Source of the DNA: Lactobacillus sp. YT155
GTDB taxonomy: Bacteria > Bacillota > Bacilli > Lactobacillales > Lactobacillaceae
Direction of reading: 5' to 3'
Length of the DNA: 64,000 nt
NCBI RefSeq assembly: GCF_030504545.1
Contig: NZ_JAUKWP010000002.1
Span: 1-64,000 of the forward strand
Within the stretch, counting starts at the first letter, position 1, and every line of letters starts with the position of its first letter. The position numbers and the translations under genes are program-made. The notes under the pieces were generated by a model that searched no databases, was not told the origin of the DNA, and was given only the letters and a program-made list of their open reading frames with translations. Positions 22,664 to 31,161 of the stretch are shown piece by piece.

Positions 22664-24001
22664 ATGACAATAAAAACTGAGTTAGCAAAATTTGTGGGTA
22701 AAAGTTCTCATTTTATCCTAACCAAAATTGGCGGTGGTAGTTCTTATCCAGGAAAAATCGCCTATAGTATTGACCACGATATTCTAAGCGATTTAGGTAA
22801 AAACTATGAACTAGTTATCGTTACTGGAACCAATGGTAAAACTTTGACCACTGCTTTATCCAATAAAATACTCAGTCAAGAATACGATAATATTCTAACT
22901 AATCCAACTGGATCAAATATGATTCAAGGAATTGTAACTTCTTTTATCACTCATAAAGGAAAAAAAGATCAAAAACCTTTGGCATTGCTGGAAGTCGATG
23001 AAGCTAATGTCGCTACTATCTGTAAATACATTAAACCAAAATATTTCCTATTAACAAATATCTTCCGTGATCAAATGGATCGCTATGGAGAAATTTATAC
23101 TACCTATCAAAAAATTATTGATGGAATTAAGCTAGCTCCAGAGGCAACAATTATCGCTAACGGTGACGCCGCAATTTTTAACTCAATTGATTTGCCAAAC
23201 AAATTTGTCTACTACGGTTTTTCTGACTTAGGTCACGAAAAAGAAGACTTCAAAGCTCCCGTCAATACCGACGGTGTTTTATGTCCTAAGTGTCAAAAGA
23301 TTCTTCACTATCACTATATTTCTTATGCTAACTTAGGAAGTTACTTCTGTCCTAACTGTGGTTTCAAACGTCCCGAACTTAAGTATCAAGTAACTGATGT
23401 TATTAATTTGAAACCTAATAAGTCAGTCTTTAATATTGATGACTTCCATTATTCAATCAATATTGGTGGCTTATATAACATCTATAATGCCCTAGCAGCG
23501 TACGCACTTGGACGCGAAATGGGAATTACTCAAGAACAAATCAATGATGCCTTCAACTACGATGAACAAGTCTTTGGTCGCCAAGAAGTGGTCCGTGTTG
23601 GTAAACATGATTTGAATATTATCTTGGTGAAAAATCCCGTTGGACTTAATCAAGTCTTCGACACGATTACTACTGATACTCAAGATTACAGTTTGGCGTT
23701 TCTATTAAATGCCAACTATGCTGACGGTATTGATACTAGTTGGATCTGGGATGCTGAATTTGAAAGTCTTCCTTATGCAAAAATTCCGCAAGTTATCACT
23801 GCCGGTGAACGTCGCAAAGATATTAGTTTCCGTTTCACCGTTTCTGGTGTCGAAGAAAATCGTTTGATTGAAAAAGAAACCATCAATGATTTCATAGATG
23901 AAGTCCAAAATATTCAAACTAAAACTGTCTATGTACTAGCAACCTACACCGCTATGTTGCAATTAAGAAAGAGTCTGCAAGAACAAAAATACATCAAATA
24001 A
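22664..24001 (+). CDS. murT: MurT, lipid II isoglutaminyl synthase Mur-ligase subunit
   Basis: A 445-residue Mur-ligase-like protein. ATP loop VIVTGTNGKTLTTALSNK near residue 53, the family segment LLEVDEANVATICKY, and a four-cysteine ribbon (CPKC near residue 207 and CPNC about 25 residues later) typical of MurT. With the amidotransferase GatD, MurT amidates D-Glu of the lipid II stem peptide. gatD normally follows directly; here a terminator and convergent genes follow instead. AGGAG precedes the ATG. Confidence 0.85.
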   Translation: MTIKTELAKFVGKSSHFILTKIGGGSSYPGKIAYSIDHDILSDLGKNYELVIVTGTNGKTLTTALSNKILSQEYDNILTNPTGSNMIQGIVTSFITHKGKKDQKPLALLEVDEANVATICKYIKPKYFLLTNIFRDQMDRYGEIYTTYQKIIDGIKLAPEATIIANGDAAIFNSIDLPNKFVYYGFSDLGHEKEDFKAPVNTDGVLCPKCQKILHYHYISYANLGSYFCPNCGFKRPELKYQVTDVINLKPNKSVFNIDDFHYSINIGGLYNIYNALAAYALGREMGITQEQINDAFNYDEQVFGRQEVVRVGKHDLNIILVKNPVGLNQVFDTITTDTQDYSLAFLLNANYADGIDTSWIWDAEFESLPYAKIPQVITAGERRKDISFRFTVSGVEENRLIEKETINDFIDEVQNIQTKTVYVLATYTAMLQLRKSLQEQKYIK

Positions 24002-24036
24002 AAAACCACTTTCGCCATGAAAGTGGTTTTATTTTT
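24001..24036. terminator. Bidirectional terminator between murT and dacB-like gene
   Basis: AAAACCACTTTC pairs with GAAAGTGGTTTT, with T runs on both strands. Confidence 0.85.
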
Positions 24037-24796
24037 TATATTCATCTAAGGCACTGACATCTTTTTTGACATCAGCATTATAATCTCCACCCGAAACACG
24101 AGTATATTCCTCTAGAGTTTTGATTTTTTTATTAAACATTTGCGTGGCATCTTTCACACCGACATAACGTAAATGCCATTCCTCTCCCATGTACCCAGTA
24201 ATGCTGGTTTTTTCACGAGGAAAACGAATAATGAAACCATATTTATAGGCGTTATTTTCCAACCACTTATATAACTTATCGTTGGTTGGTAATTCACCAT
24301 CTTTGCCGATTAAATCAAAAGCCAATCCACTTTGATGTTCCGAATAACCCGGACGTGCAGAAAAGGTGTCAGCGGCTTGTTTACCTGCCTCAGCAACGTA
24401 TTCATCATATAATTTCTTTTGATAATCATAATCACGATAACCCGAAACTTGATTAGAAATTGGCAAGTTCTCTTTTTGCATTGCCTTAATCAATTTATCT
24501 TTGGCAACTTGAACTTCTGGAGCTAAGCCCCTACCACCTTCATTACTACTCATCTTTTCACCATTGTAAGGATTATAGTTTTTGGGTAGCGGGTGTTTCT
24601 TATTCACTACTAGCAACTTGGGAGTAGTTTGTGTCTTTTTCTTACTTACTTTTTTCTTAGTCTTAATTTCTTGTTGTGGTAGTGGATGATAGTAATGACT
24701 GTCATCTTGATTCAATAAATATGTGGTCATCAAACCTATACTTATTACAATTGCTAAAATAATCGCCCCAAAACCATATTTTTGCTTATTCTTCAT
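24029..24796 (-). CDS. M15 (VanY-type) D-Ala-D-Ala carboxypeptidase
   Basis: A 255-residue protein with an N-terminal membrane anchor (YGFGAIILAIVISIGLMTTY), a Lys/Thr-rich linker and a peptidase M15B domain. The zinc ligands are in YSEHQSGLAFDL (SxHxxGxAxD) and EEWHLRY. It trims terminal D-Ala from stem peptides at the outer membrane face. Its start overlaps the end of the upstream serine hydrolase gene by 4 bases. Confidence 0.9.
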   Translation of the reverse strand: MKNKQKYGFGAIILAIVISIGLMTTYLLNQDDSHYYHPLPQQEIKTKKKVSKKKTQTTPKLLVVNKKHPLPKNYNPYNGEKMSSNEGGRGLAPEVQVAKDKLIKAMQKENLPISNQVSGYRDYDYQKKLYDEYVAEAGKQAADTFSARPGYSEHQSGLAFDLIGKDGELPTNDKLYKWLENNAYKYGFIIRFPREKTSITGYMGEEWHLRYVGVKDATQMFNKKIKTLEEYTRVSGGDYNADVKKDVSALDEYKK

Positions 24797-25764
24797 CCAT
24801 TATTCTCTCTTAAAAAGCTATCCACGATATAGTCACGATGAACTAAAAACAGTTCGTTATCCTTACGTGGATTTACTCGATTAGTCAAAACAATCATACC
24901 TGATTGATTCTGTTTATCAAGTAACATAAAAGTTCCAGTGAACCCTGTATGATAAATCAGGCAGTGATTATCTATGGGATCATGGCGTAAATCCCAGCCG
25001 ATTGACCGTTGTGGCACCACATCAGTCCACGGTTGAAATAAGTTATTAAGCAATTCATCATTGCTGGTTAAAATATACTGAGAAAATTTCACTAAATCAT
25101 TCAAGTTACTAAATAATCCTGCTGAAGCACAATGGATTCCCAGAATTTGAGCCTTAGGATCGTGAACGATTCCCTGCAAATCATTTTCGGTAGGAATACA
25201 TAATGATTTATCAGGATTAAAAGTTGTATGATTTAACTTCAATGGCAAAATTGTTTCTTCCATCAAAACTTGTTGAGCTGGTTTTTGATAATTTTTTTCA
25301 AAAATAAAGCCTAAATATATCAACCCAGTATCAGTATACTTAACGACTTTATCGAAATTATCGGTGACAGGTAAATGAATCAATGCTGACTTCAATTGAT
25401 CAGGATTAAGTTGATTCCGATTTTCAATATATCCTTCAATACCTGAAGTGTGGGTCAATAAATGTCTTAAAGTCACTCGATTATCGCTGAACTCTGGCAA
25501 CCACTGGTGGACTGTATCATCCAAACTAAGCTTTTTTTCTTTGACTAATTTCAAAACCAACATAGTAGTTGCAACAACTTTGGTCAAAGAAGCAATATCA
25601 TAGAGATTATTCTTATTCACTGGCTGATGCGATTGCCAGGTAGTGTTACCCAGATAATTAGTTTGCACTTGTCCATCTTTAATCAACGCGAAAGAAGCAT
25701 TAGGAACTATTTTTTTGTTATAAAGGTTTTGAATTAATGCTTTGGTTTGTAAAAAGTTATCCAC
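24793..25764 (-). CDS. Beta-lactamase-like serine hydrolase (class C / PBP4* type)
   Basis: A 323-residue enzyme with the SxxK motif S59-LTK in DIASLTKVV and a Tyr motif YTDTGLIYLG near residue 145. There is no signal peptide, so it may act in the cytosol as an esterase or peptidase despite the penicillin-binding fold; the substrate is unknown. GTG start at 25764 with AAGTGAG upstream. Operon with the VanY-type gene. Confidence 0.82.
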   Translation of the reverse strand: MDNFLQTKALIQNLYNKKIVPNASFALIKDGQVQTNYLGNTTWQSHQPVNKNNLYDIASLTKVVATTMLVLKLVKEKKLSLDDTVHQWLPEFSDNRVTLRHLLTHTSGIEGYIENRNQLNPDQLKSALIHLPVTDNFDKVVKYTDTGLIYLGFIFEKNYQKPAQQVLMEETILPLKLNHTTFNPDKSLCIPTENDLQGIVHDPKAQILGIHCASAGLFSNLNDLVKFSQYILTSNDELLNNLFQPWTDVVPQRSIGWDLRHDPIDNHCLIYHTGFTGTFMLLDKQNQSGMIVLTNRVNPRKDNELFLVHRDYIVDSFLRENNG

Positions 25765-25819
25765 TTAAACTCACTTCTTTCTGTGGTAAAATCAGTTTAT
25801 TAAAATTAAGGAGCTACTC

Positions 25820-26446
25820 TTGAAAACTTTACGAAATATCTTAATTTATATTGGTTTCTTTCTTCTATTTCAGCTGCCAATAACTGCAATGCGAGCTCTA
25901 ATGATGAGTGGCAAACTGCCTCAGTCTCAACAAACCATCTACCTAATAATTGCTGGATTATCAATGATTATTGCTCCTGTAGGTATGGGACTTTATTATA
26001 AGAAAATTAATCATAACTATCAAACGCCACTTAATTTAAATGCGTTATTAATGATCATTGCCGGAACAGTTCTAATAATTGTCATTAATCTAGCAACCCT
26101 ACCCTTTATGAAAGCAACTGGCAACGCTAACGTTGATGCTTTAACAGAAATGATGCAGGGATTGCCTTACTTGATGCTACTTTATTCAGTTATTGTTGCT
26201 CCAGTCATGGAAGAATTATTCTTTAGAGGATTATTTATGAATCTTTTCTTCAAGGATAGTCCATATTGGGGATTAGTTGTTTCTAGTATTATATTTGGAC
26301 TATTACACACTGCCGCTGATCCAATTTATCTCATTTCTAAAATATTACTTGGCTTCATACTTGGATTTGTCTATCTAAAAACCAGAAATATTAGAGCTAA
26401 TATCTTGGTTCACATTTTGAATAATGTCCTAGCTTGGTTCTATTGA
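25820..26446 (+). CDS. CPBP intramembrane metalloprotease (CAAX/Abi-like)
   Basis: A 208-residue membrane protein with about six helices. The active-site motifs are PVMEELFFRGLFMNLF (EExxxR) and GLLHTAADP (His motif), then HILNNVLAW. In lactobacilli such proteins are linked to bacteriocin self-immunity or signal processing, but no bacteriocin gene is nearby. TTG start with AAGGAG 8 bases upstream. Confidence 0.87.
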   Translation: MKTLRNILIYIGFFLLFQLPITAMRALMMSGKLPQSQQTIYLIIAGLSMIIAPVGMGLYYKKINHNYQTPLNLNALLMIIAGTVLIIVINLATLPFMKATGNANVDALTEMMQGLPYLMLLYSVIVAPVMEELFFRGLFMNLFFKDSPYWGLVVSSIIFGLLHTAADPIYLISKILLGFILGFVYLKTRNIRANILVHILNNVLAWFY

Positions 26447-26475
26447 AAAAGACCTCACTAATGTGAGGTCTTTTT
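26446..26475. terminator. Bidirectional terminator
   Basis: AAAAAGACCTCAC pairs with GTGAGGTCTTTTT between the CPBP gene and convergent ndk. Confidence 0.88.
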
Positions 26476-26477
26476 AT

Positions 26478-26891
26478 TTATTCAAACCAGATTTTTATTT
26501 CTCTTTCAGCTGATTCTACGCTGTCAGAACTATGCATCACATTTCTGACAGTTCCATCTTCCCAAAGACGACCAAAGTCCCCGCGAATTGTTCCGGGTGC
26601 AGCCTCAGCTGGTGAAGTTGAACCAGAAATCTTTCGAACGCAAGAAATTACACTGGTTCCTTTAATCACCATGGCAACGATTGGTCCTTCTTTCATGTAG
26701 TTGGACATCGTAGGAAAATAAGGTTCATTTACTTTATCAAAATAATGTTGCTTTAATTTTTCATCAGTAACATTAGTGACCTTGAGTTGCTCAATCGTAA
26801 AATTCTTATTTTCAAAACGAGAAATGATTTCACCAATGTGTCCAGATCTGACACCATCAGGCTTAATCAAAACTAAAGTTCTTTCCTCCAT
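26478..26891 (-). CDS. ndk: Nucleoside diphosphate kinase
   Basis: A 137-residue enzyme equalising NTP pools by phosphate transfer through a histidine. MEERTLVLIKPDGV is the N-terminus and the active-site histidine is in NVMHSSDS. The ATG at 26891 is chosen because a GGAGG lies just upstream; an in-frame ATG at 26924 would add 11 residues outside the family alignment. Confidence 0.94.
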   Translation of the reverse strand: MEERTLVLIKPDGVRSGHIGEIISRFENKNFTIEQLKVTNVTDEKLKQHYFDKVNEPYFPTMSNYMKEGPIVAMVIKGTSVISCVRKISGSTSPAEAAPGTIRGDFGRLWEDGTVRNVMHSSDSVESAEREIKIWFE

Positions 26892-26966
26892 ACCGGACCT
26901 CCGCTTATGATTTTGATAATACAATTATCATAACATTGTTTATTTAGAAACTACATCAATATTTGA

Positions 26967-26972
26967 TATAAT
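26967..26972 (+). promoter_or_regulatory. Extended -10 promoter
   Basis: TGATATAAT with TATAAT at 26967-26972, 19 bases before the start of the next gene. Confidence 0.5.
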
Positions 26973-26990
26973 TAATTCGGAGGTTAGCTT

Positions 26991-27308
26991 ATGAATCAAC
27001 AAGTTGAATTGATAGATTTTTTGAATCAAGAACAAGACAAACTAGTTTTTGAACCACAAGTTTATAGTAATCAATTAACCATTGCTTTTGCCAATGCTCT
27101 AATTCCAGATAAACTCCAATTAATCTTTCCTGAGATGCGTCTGCATGTTGAAAGAATTGATAACGAGACTTTAAGTAAACTACGTGATCAACTCCAGTTA
27201 TTTACTAGTCACTTATCAACTGAAGACCAAAATTTTAAGAATGTTTGGCTAACTACTTCTAACATCACAGACCGTCGTCTAGCTTTGGTGGAAATATCTT
27301 TTGAATAA
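26991..27308 (+). CDS. Hypothetical protein, 105 residues
   Basis: I do not recognise this small acidic soluble protein (MNQQVELIDFLNQEQDKLVF, ending RRLALVEISFE). It has a good promoter and a GGAGG before the ATG. It overlaps the following membrane-peptide gene by 8 bases, so the two are probably translated together. Confidence 0.75.
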   Translation: MNQQVELIDFLNQEQDKLVFEPQVYSNQLTIAFANALIPDKLQLIFPEMRLHVERIDNETLSKLRDQLQLFTSHLSTEDQNFKNVWLTTSNITDRRLALVEISFE

Positions 27309-27486
27309 TGAAAATTCTGAGTTAGTTATCAAGCTATTCAAATTCGTCATTCTGGCTGTTCTAATTGATGTTATGTATCGAATGACTGGTATGACATTTT
27401 TAATTTTTTGTTTAGTAGCTTGTATTTTTTATTGTCTCATTTTATTTGTAACCCTAATTTATTCATTCTTGAAAAGTTCGAAATAA
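27301..27486 (+). CDS. Small two-helix membrane protein
   Basis: A 61-residue protein with two hydrophobic helices (LFKFVILAVLIDVMYRMTG and FLIFCLVACIFYCLILFV) and a basic C-terminus. It begins with TTG inside the end of the preceding gene; the only nearby ATG, in another frame, meets a stop after four codons. Function unknown. Confidence 0.6.
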   Translation: MNNENSELVIKLFKFVILAVLIDVMYRMTGMTFLIFCLVACIFYCLILFVTLIYSFLKSSK

Positions 27487-27530
27487 TGTTGACCTAAGCT
27501 ACTTACAACGGTATTATATTTATTGTATTT

Positions 27531-27603
27531 TGCCCGTTGGTCAAACTGGTTAAGACGCTACCCTCTCAAGGTAGAATTACGGGTTCGAGTCCCGTACGGG
27601 TGA
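27531..27603 (+). tRNA. tRNA-Glu(CTC)
   Basis: Cloverleaf of 73 bases. Acceptor TGCCCGT pairs with ACGGGTG (U1-G72 and G2-U71 wobbles), anticodon stem CTACC/GGTAG with loop CTCTCAA giving anticodon CTC, T arm ACGGG-TTCGAGT-CCCGT, discriminator A. The body matches the usual Firmicute tRNA-Glu. CCA is not encoded. Confidence 0.88.
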
Positions 27604-27616
27604 TTTTAAAGTAAAC

Positions 27617-27649
27617 AAAAAACACAAGATATTAATCTTGTGTTTTTTT
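27617..27649. terminator. Terminator after tRNA-Glu
   Basis: ACACAAGAT/ATCTTGTGT stem with ATTA loop, A run before and T run after. Confidence 0.85.
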
Positions 27650-27652
27650 ATT

Positions 27653-28051
27653 TTAGCTATTTTCTTTTGAAGGCATGCACATAAAAACTAGAAGTACGAT
27701 TGGACCAAAGAACGGGATAAATGTGAAAAAGATAAATCCCCAAGGTTGTCCAGCATCTCTTAATCTTCTAATGGTTAATGAAAGGTTTGGAATAAAGACT
27801 GCTATTCCAAAAATAATCATTGCGAAATAAATAATAAAAGTTAGAATACCGAAACCAACAGCACCACCAGTCATAGAGTCTCCACCGGCATAGGCAATTA
27901 AACCAGTCAAACCTCCAGATACTATCAACAGTATGAAAAATCCAAGTATTATCAGTCCGTTCATTAAAACTGTGTACCAATAGTCACTTCTTGTAGATTT
28001 CCCTTCAAAAACTACATAGTTTTTCCAAAATTTCTTATAAGCTTCAATCAT
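27653..28051 (-). CDS. DUF805 family membrane protein
   Basis: A 132-residue protein with the DUF805 pattern: YKKFWKNYVVFEGKSTRSDY at the N-terminus, then hydrophobic helices, the signature LSLTIRRLRDAGQPWGFIF and a final helix before CMPSKENS. About three to four membrane helices. Function unknown, widespread. Confidence 0.88.
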   Translation of the reverse strand: MIEAYKKFWKNYVVFEGKSTRSDYWYTVLMNGLIILGFFILLIVSGGLTGLIAYAGGDSMTGGAVGFGILTFIIYFAMIIFGIAVFIPNLSLTIRRLRDAGQPWGFIFFTFIPFFGPIVLLVFMCMPSKENS

Positions 28052-28265
28052 GCTTACTCTCCTTTATAAATAATACAAATAATATCTTAGCATATAATCG
28101 TACCCATAAGAATAAAAATATAGGTAACACAGTTAACAGTTTCCCTTTTCAAATATTACCCAAGTATAATTACTTATTTATATTCAAAATAAAAAAGAGC
28201 TTCCTATTTCTTGAAACGCTTGCTATACTTAAATAGTATTAATTATATTTTGGAGGAATATCTTT

Positions 28266-28724
28266 ATGAAGAAGTTTTTGAAATTAGTACTGCCATTATT
28301 ATTGGTAGTCGGTGTGCTTGTTGGTTGTGGTAACAATGTTACTAAAAAAACATATACCAACGAACAAAACAATGTGAAAGTTGAATTGACATACTATGCC
28401 CACGGCGACGATGTATTCAAACAAACAGCACAAAACACCATCGACTACTCATCACTTGATGACTCTACAATTGATGCTTTCAAAACTCAATTAGATGCAG
28501 CTTCGAAGAAGTATCAAGGAATCAAAGGCTTGAAAGAGAAGATCACATACGATGATAAGAAAAAGACAGCCAAAGAAACTTTGACTATCGACTACGAAAA
28601 AGTAGACAAATCAAAACTTAAAGGAATCCCAGGTATGCTTGGTGATTTCGAAAGTGGTAAGAAAGTTAGCTTGAAGAAATCAGAAAAATTACTTAAAAAA
28701 GCTGGTTTTGAAGAGAAGAAATAG
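28266..28724 (+). CDS. YehR/DUF1307-type lipoprotein, copy 3
   Basis: A 152-residue lipoprotein closely related to copy 1 (signal MKKFLKLVLPLLLVVGVLVGC, one change from copy 1; ELTYYAHGDDVFKQTAQNT; YQGIKGLKEK; closing LKKAGFEEKK). GGAGG precedes the ATG. It is followed by its own terminator and then a diverged fourth paralogue. Confidence 0.87.
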   Translation: MKKFLKLVLPLLLVVGVLVGCGNNVTKKTYTNEQNNVKVELTYYAHGDDVFKQTAQNTIDYSSLDDSTIDAFKTQLDAASKKYQGIKGLKEKITYDDKKKTAKETLTIDYEKVDKSKLKGIPGMLGDFESGKKVSLKKSEKLLKKAGFEEKK

Positions 28725-28729
28725 TTATT

Positions 28730-28760
28730 AAAGATTGACCTATTAGGTCAATCTTTTTTA
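28730..28760 (+). terminator. Terminator between YehR copies 3 and 4
   Basis: AAAGATTGACC pairs with GGTCAATCTTT, then a T run. Confidence 0.85.
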
Positions 28761-28812
28761 TTGTTGTTTTTCCATGGTATAATGGGAAGCAGTGCGTTAA
28801 GGAGGAAAATTA

Positions 28813-29448
28813 ATGAAAAAAAATCTTAAAATAATCGTCCCTATTGTTCTGGTTGCTATTATCATAATTAGCCTAGGCGTGAGCCTCACTCACAAAAAAT
28901 CTGAACCTAAACCTGCTCCCGTTTATACTCACAGAACTTTTGTCCAAGAAAAAAATGGTATCAAAATTGAAATTACACTTCATGCCAAAGACAACGAAAT
29001 TTATAAGCAAAACTCAACTAACGTCGTTGACTTAAAACGTTTCAATGATGCTACAAAAAAATCCTTGAAAGATCAAATTCAAAAAGCTTCTGACAAGTAT
29101 CAAGGAATCGATGGTTTGAAAGAAAAGATTGAAATTGATGACAAAAATCAACTGATTCTTGAATCTAGTCAAATAGACTATCGTAAGGTTGATAAGAAAA
29201 AATTACAAAGCTTACCAGGAATGATTGGTGATGTTAAATCTACCAAAAAAATCAGTCTCAAAAAAACTGTTAAGCTTTTGAAGAAAGCTGGTTTCAAGGA
29301 AGTTAAACCAACCAAGAACAAAAAAGAAAACAAAAAGTCTGACCAAGATAAGAAAACGGAAGACGACAAGAAAAAACAATCCGAAGCAGATAAGAAAAAA
29401 GCTGAGGATGACAAAAAAGCTCAAGAAGAGAAAGACAAAAAGAAATAA
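28813..29448 (+). CDS. Diverged YehR-like protein with membrane anchor and charged tail, copy 4
   Basis: A 211-residue relative of the lipoproteins: the middle retains KIEITLHAKDNEIYKQNSTN, KYQGIDGLKEKI and LPGMIGDVKSTKKISLKK. The N-terminal helix (IIVPIVLVAIIIISLGVSL) has no lipobox cysteine, so it is an uncleaved anchor or ordinary signal peptide. From about residue 170 a low-complexity Lys/Asp/Glu tail (ENKKSDQDKKTEDDKKKQSE) has been added, predicted to be helical or disordered. Own ribosome site AAGGAGG. Function unknown. Confidence 0.8.
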   Translation: MKKNLKIIVPIVLVAIIIISLGVSLTHKKSEPKPAPVYTHRTFVQEKNGIKIEITLHAKDNEIYKQNSTNVVDLKRFNDATKKSLKDQIQKASDKYQGIDGLKEKIEIDDKNQLILESSQIDYRKVDKKKLQSLPGMIGDVKSTKKISLKKTVKLLKKAGFKEVKPTKNKKENKKSDQDKKTEDDKKKQSEADKKKAEDDKKAQEEKDKKK

Positions 29449-29472
29449 TCCCAATGGGATTATTTCTTTTTT
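29441..29472 (+). terminator. Terminator after YehR copy 4
   Basis: AGAAATAATCCC pairs with GGGATTATTTCT, AAT loop, followed by Ts. It overlaps the stop codon and lies just before the VOC gene ribosome site. Confidence 0.82.
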
Positions 29473-29482
29473 GGAGGTAGCT

Positions 29483-29866
29483 ATGAAACTTGATATGATT
29501 CATCACATTGCAATAATTACTACAGACTATGAAGCAAGCCGCCGTTTCTATGTTGATATTTTAGGGTTTGAAATTATTGCCGAGCACAAGCGTGCGGAGC
29601 AAAATGATGCTAAATTAGATTTAAAAATCAACGAAACAACTCAGTTAGAAATATTTGTTAAATCAACCTCCCCTGCTCGTTTATCCTATCCAGAAGCAGC
29701 TGGGCTTCGTCACTTGGCGTTCAAAACTAACAATATCGAGGAAAATATTAATTATTTAAAAGAACATGATATTAAGGTAGAAGGACTGAGAACTGATGAC
29801 TTTACTGGTGAGAAGATGGTCTTTTTCTACGATCCGGATAATCTACCAATTGAATTACATGAATAA
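29483..29866 (+). CDS. VOC (glyoxalase-fold) family protein
   Basis: A 127-residue vicinal-oxygen-chelate protein: HHIAIITTDYEASRRFYVDI, LRHLAFKTNNIEENINYL and FFYDPDNLPIELHE hold the usual His/Glu metal ligands. Similar to GloA2/YwbC-type proteins of lactobacilli; substrate unknown. The ATG at 29483 is chosen by the GGAGG upstream; a longer in-frame start at 29408 lies inside the previous gene. Confidence 0.87.
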   Translation: MKLDMIHHIAIITTDYEASRRFYVDILGFEIIAEHKRAEQNDAKLDLKINETTQLEIFVKSTSPARLSYPEAAGLRHLAFKTNNIEENINYLKEHDIKVEGLRTDDFTGEKMVFFYDPDNLPIELHE

Positions 29867-29915
29867 TTTTTTGCAAGATAAGCTATAATAAAATTTAAAC
29901 ATGGAGGTGACTTAT

Positions 29916-31127
29916 ATGGATGAAATTTTTGACATAATTGATAAAGAAGCAAAACGACAAGAAAATAATATTGAACTAATCGCGTCGGAGAATATTGTCT
30001 CTGATGAGGTTCGTGCTGCCCAAGGATCAATTTTAACTAACAAATATGCTGAAGGATATCCTGGAGCTCGTTATTACGGTGGTTGTGAATTTATTGATGA
30101 AGTTGAGTCATTAGCAATTGAACGCGCTAAGAAGTTATTTAACGCGGAGTATGCAAATGTTCAACCCCACTCAGGTTCACAAGCTAACGAAGCCGCTTAT
30201 AAAGTTCTAGTTGAACCTGGCGATAAAGTCTTAGGAATGGCACTTGACGCTGGTGGACATTTAACCCATGGTTCAAAAGTTAACTTCTCAGGTAAGACCT
30301 ATGATTTCTATTCATACGGTGTCAATGATGAAGGTTGGATTGATTATGAAGAAGTCCAAAAGATTGCTACCGAGGTTCAGCCGAAATTAATCGTTGCTGG
30401 TGCTTCAGCCTACAGCCGTATTATTGACTTTGATAAGTTTAGAGAAATTGCTGATTCAGTTGGTGCCAAGTTGATGATTGATATGGCTCACATTGCTGGA
30501 TTAGTTGCTACGGGATTACATCCCTCACCAGTTGGCATCGCTGATGTTGTTACTACCACAACTCACAAGACACTTCGTGGACCTCGTGGCGGAATGATTT
30601 TGGCCAAAGCTGAATATGGTAAAAAACTTAATTCTGCAGTCTTCCCTGGAACTCAAGGTGGACCTTTGGAACATGTTATTGCTGCTAAAGCCGTAGCGTT
30701 TGGTGAAGATTTACAACCTAGTTTCACCGAATATTCAAAACAAGTTATCAAGAATGCACAAGCAATGTCAGATGTTTTTGAAAACTCAGATTCAGTTACA
30801 GTTTTAACCGGTGGAACAGATAATCATCTCTTGAATCTTGAATTAACTAAAACTGACTTGAATGGTAATGAATTACAAAATCTCTTAGATAGTATCCACA
30901 TCACTACCAATAAAGAAACAATCCCAAACGATCCATTGCCTCCAAAACTAACTTCAGGATTAAGAATTGGTACTCCTGCTGTTACTAGCCGTGGATTCAA
31001 TGAAAGTGACTGTCAAGAAGTAGCTCAAATCATCTTAGATGTAATTAAGTATCATGATGACCAAGCAAAACTTGATGAACTAGCTCAACAAGCTTTAGCA
31101 ATAACTGCTAAACATCCAATCAACTAA
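29916..31127 (+). CDS. glyA: Serine hydroxymethyltransferase
   Basis: A 403-residue PLP enzyme converting serine and tetrahydrofolate to glycine and methylene-THF. [13 protein letters not shown] and the PLP-lysine motif [14 protein letters not shown] are clear. The ATG at 29916 follows GGAGGTGA; the in-frame ATG at 29901 overlaps that ribosome site. Confidence 0.96.
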   Translation: MDEIFDIIDKEAKRQENNIELIASENIVSDEVRAAQGSILTNKYAEGYPGARYYGGCEFIDEVESLAIERAKKLFNAEYANVQPHSGSQANEAAYKVLVEPGDKVLGMALDAGGHLTHGSKVNFSGKTYDFYSYGVNDEGWIDYEEVQKIATEVQPKLIVAGASAYSRIIDFDKFREIADSVGAKLMIDMAHIAGLVATGLHPSPVGIADVVTTTTHKTLRGPRGGMILAKAEYGKKLNSAVFPGTQGGPLEHVIAAKAVAFGEDLQPSFTEYSKQVIKNAQAMSDVFENSDSVTVLTGGTDNHLLNLELTKTDLNGNELQNLLDSIHITTNKETIPNDPLPPKLTSGLRIGTPAVTSRGFNESDCQEVAQIILDVIKYHDDQAKLDELAQQALAITAKHPIN

Positions 31128-31160
31128 AAAAGCCCTTACCTTTTGGTAAGAGCTTTTTTT
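31126..31160. terminator. Bidirectional terminator glyA/yjeM
   Basis: AAAAAAGC-CTTACC stem with GGTAAG-GCTTTTTT, TTTT loop. Confidence 0.82.
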
Positions 31161-31161
31161 A

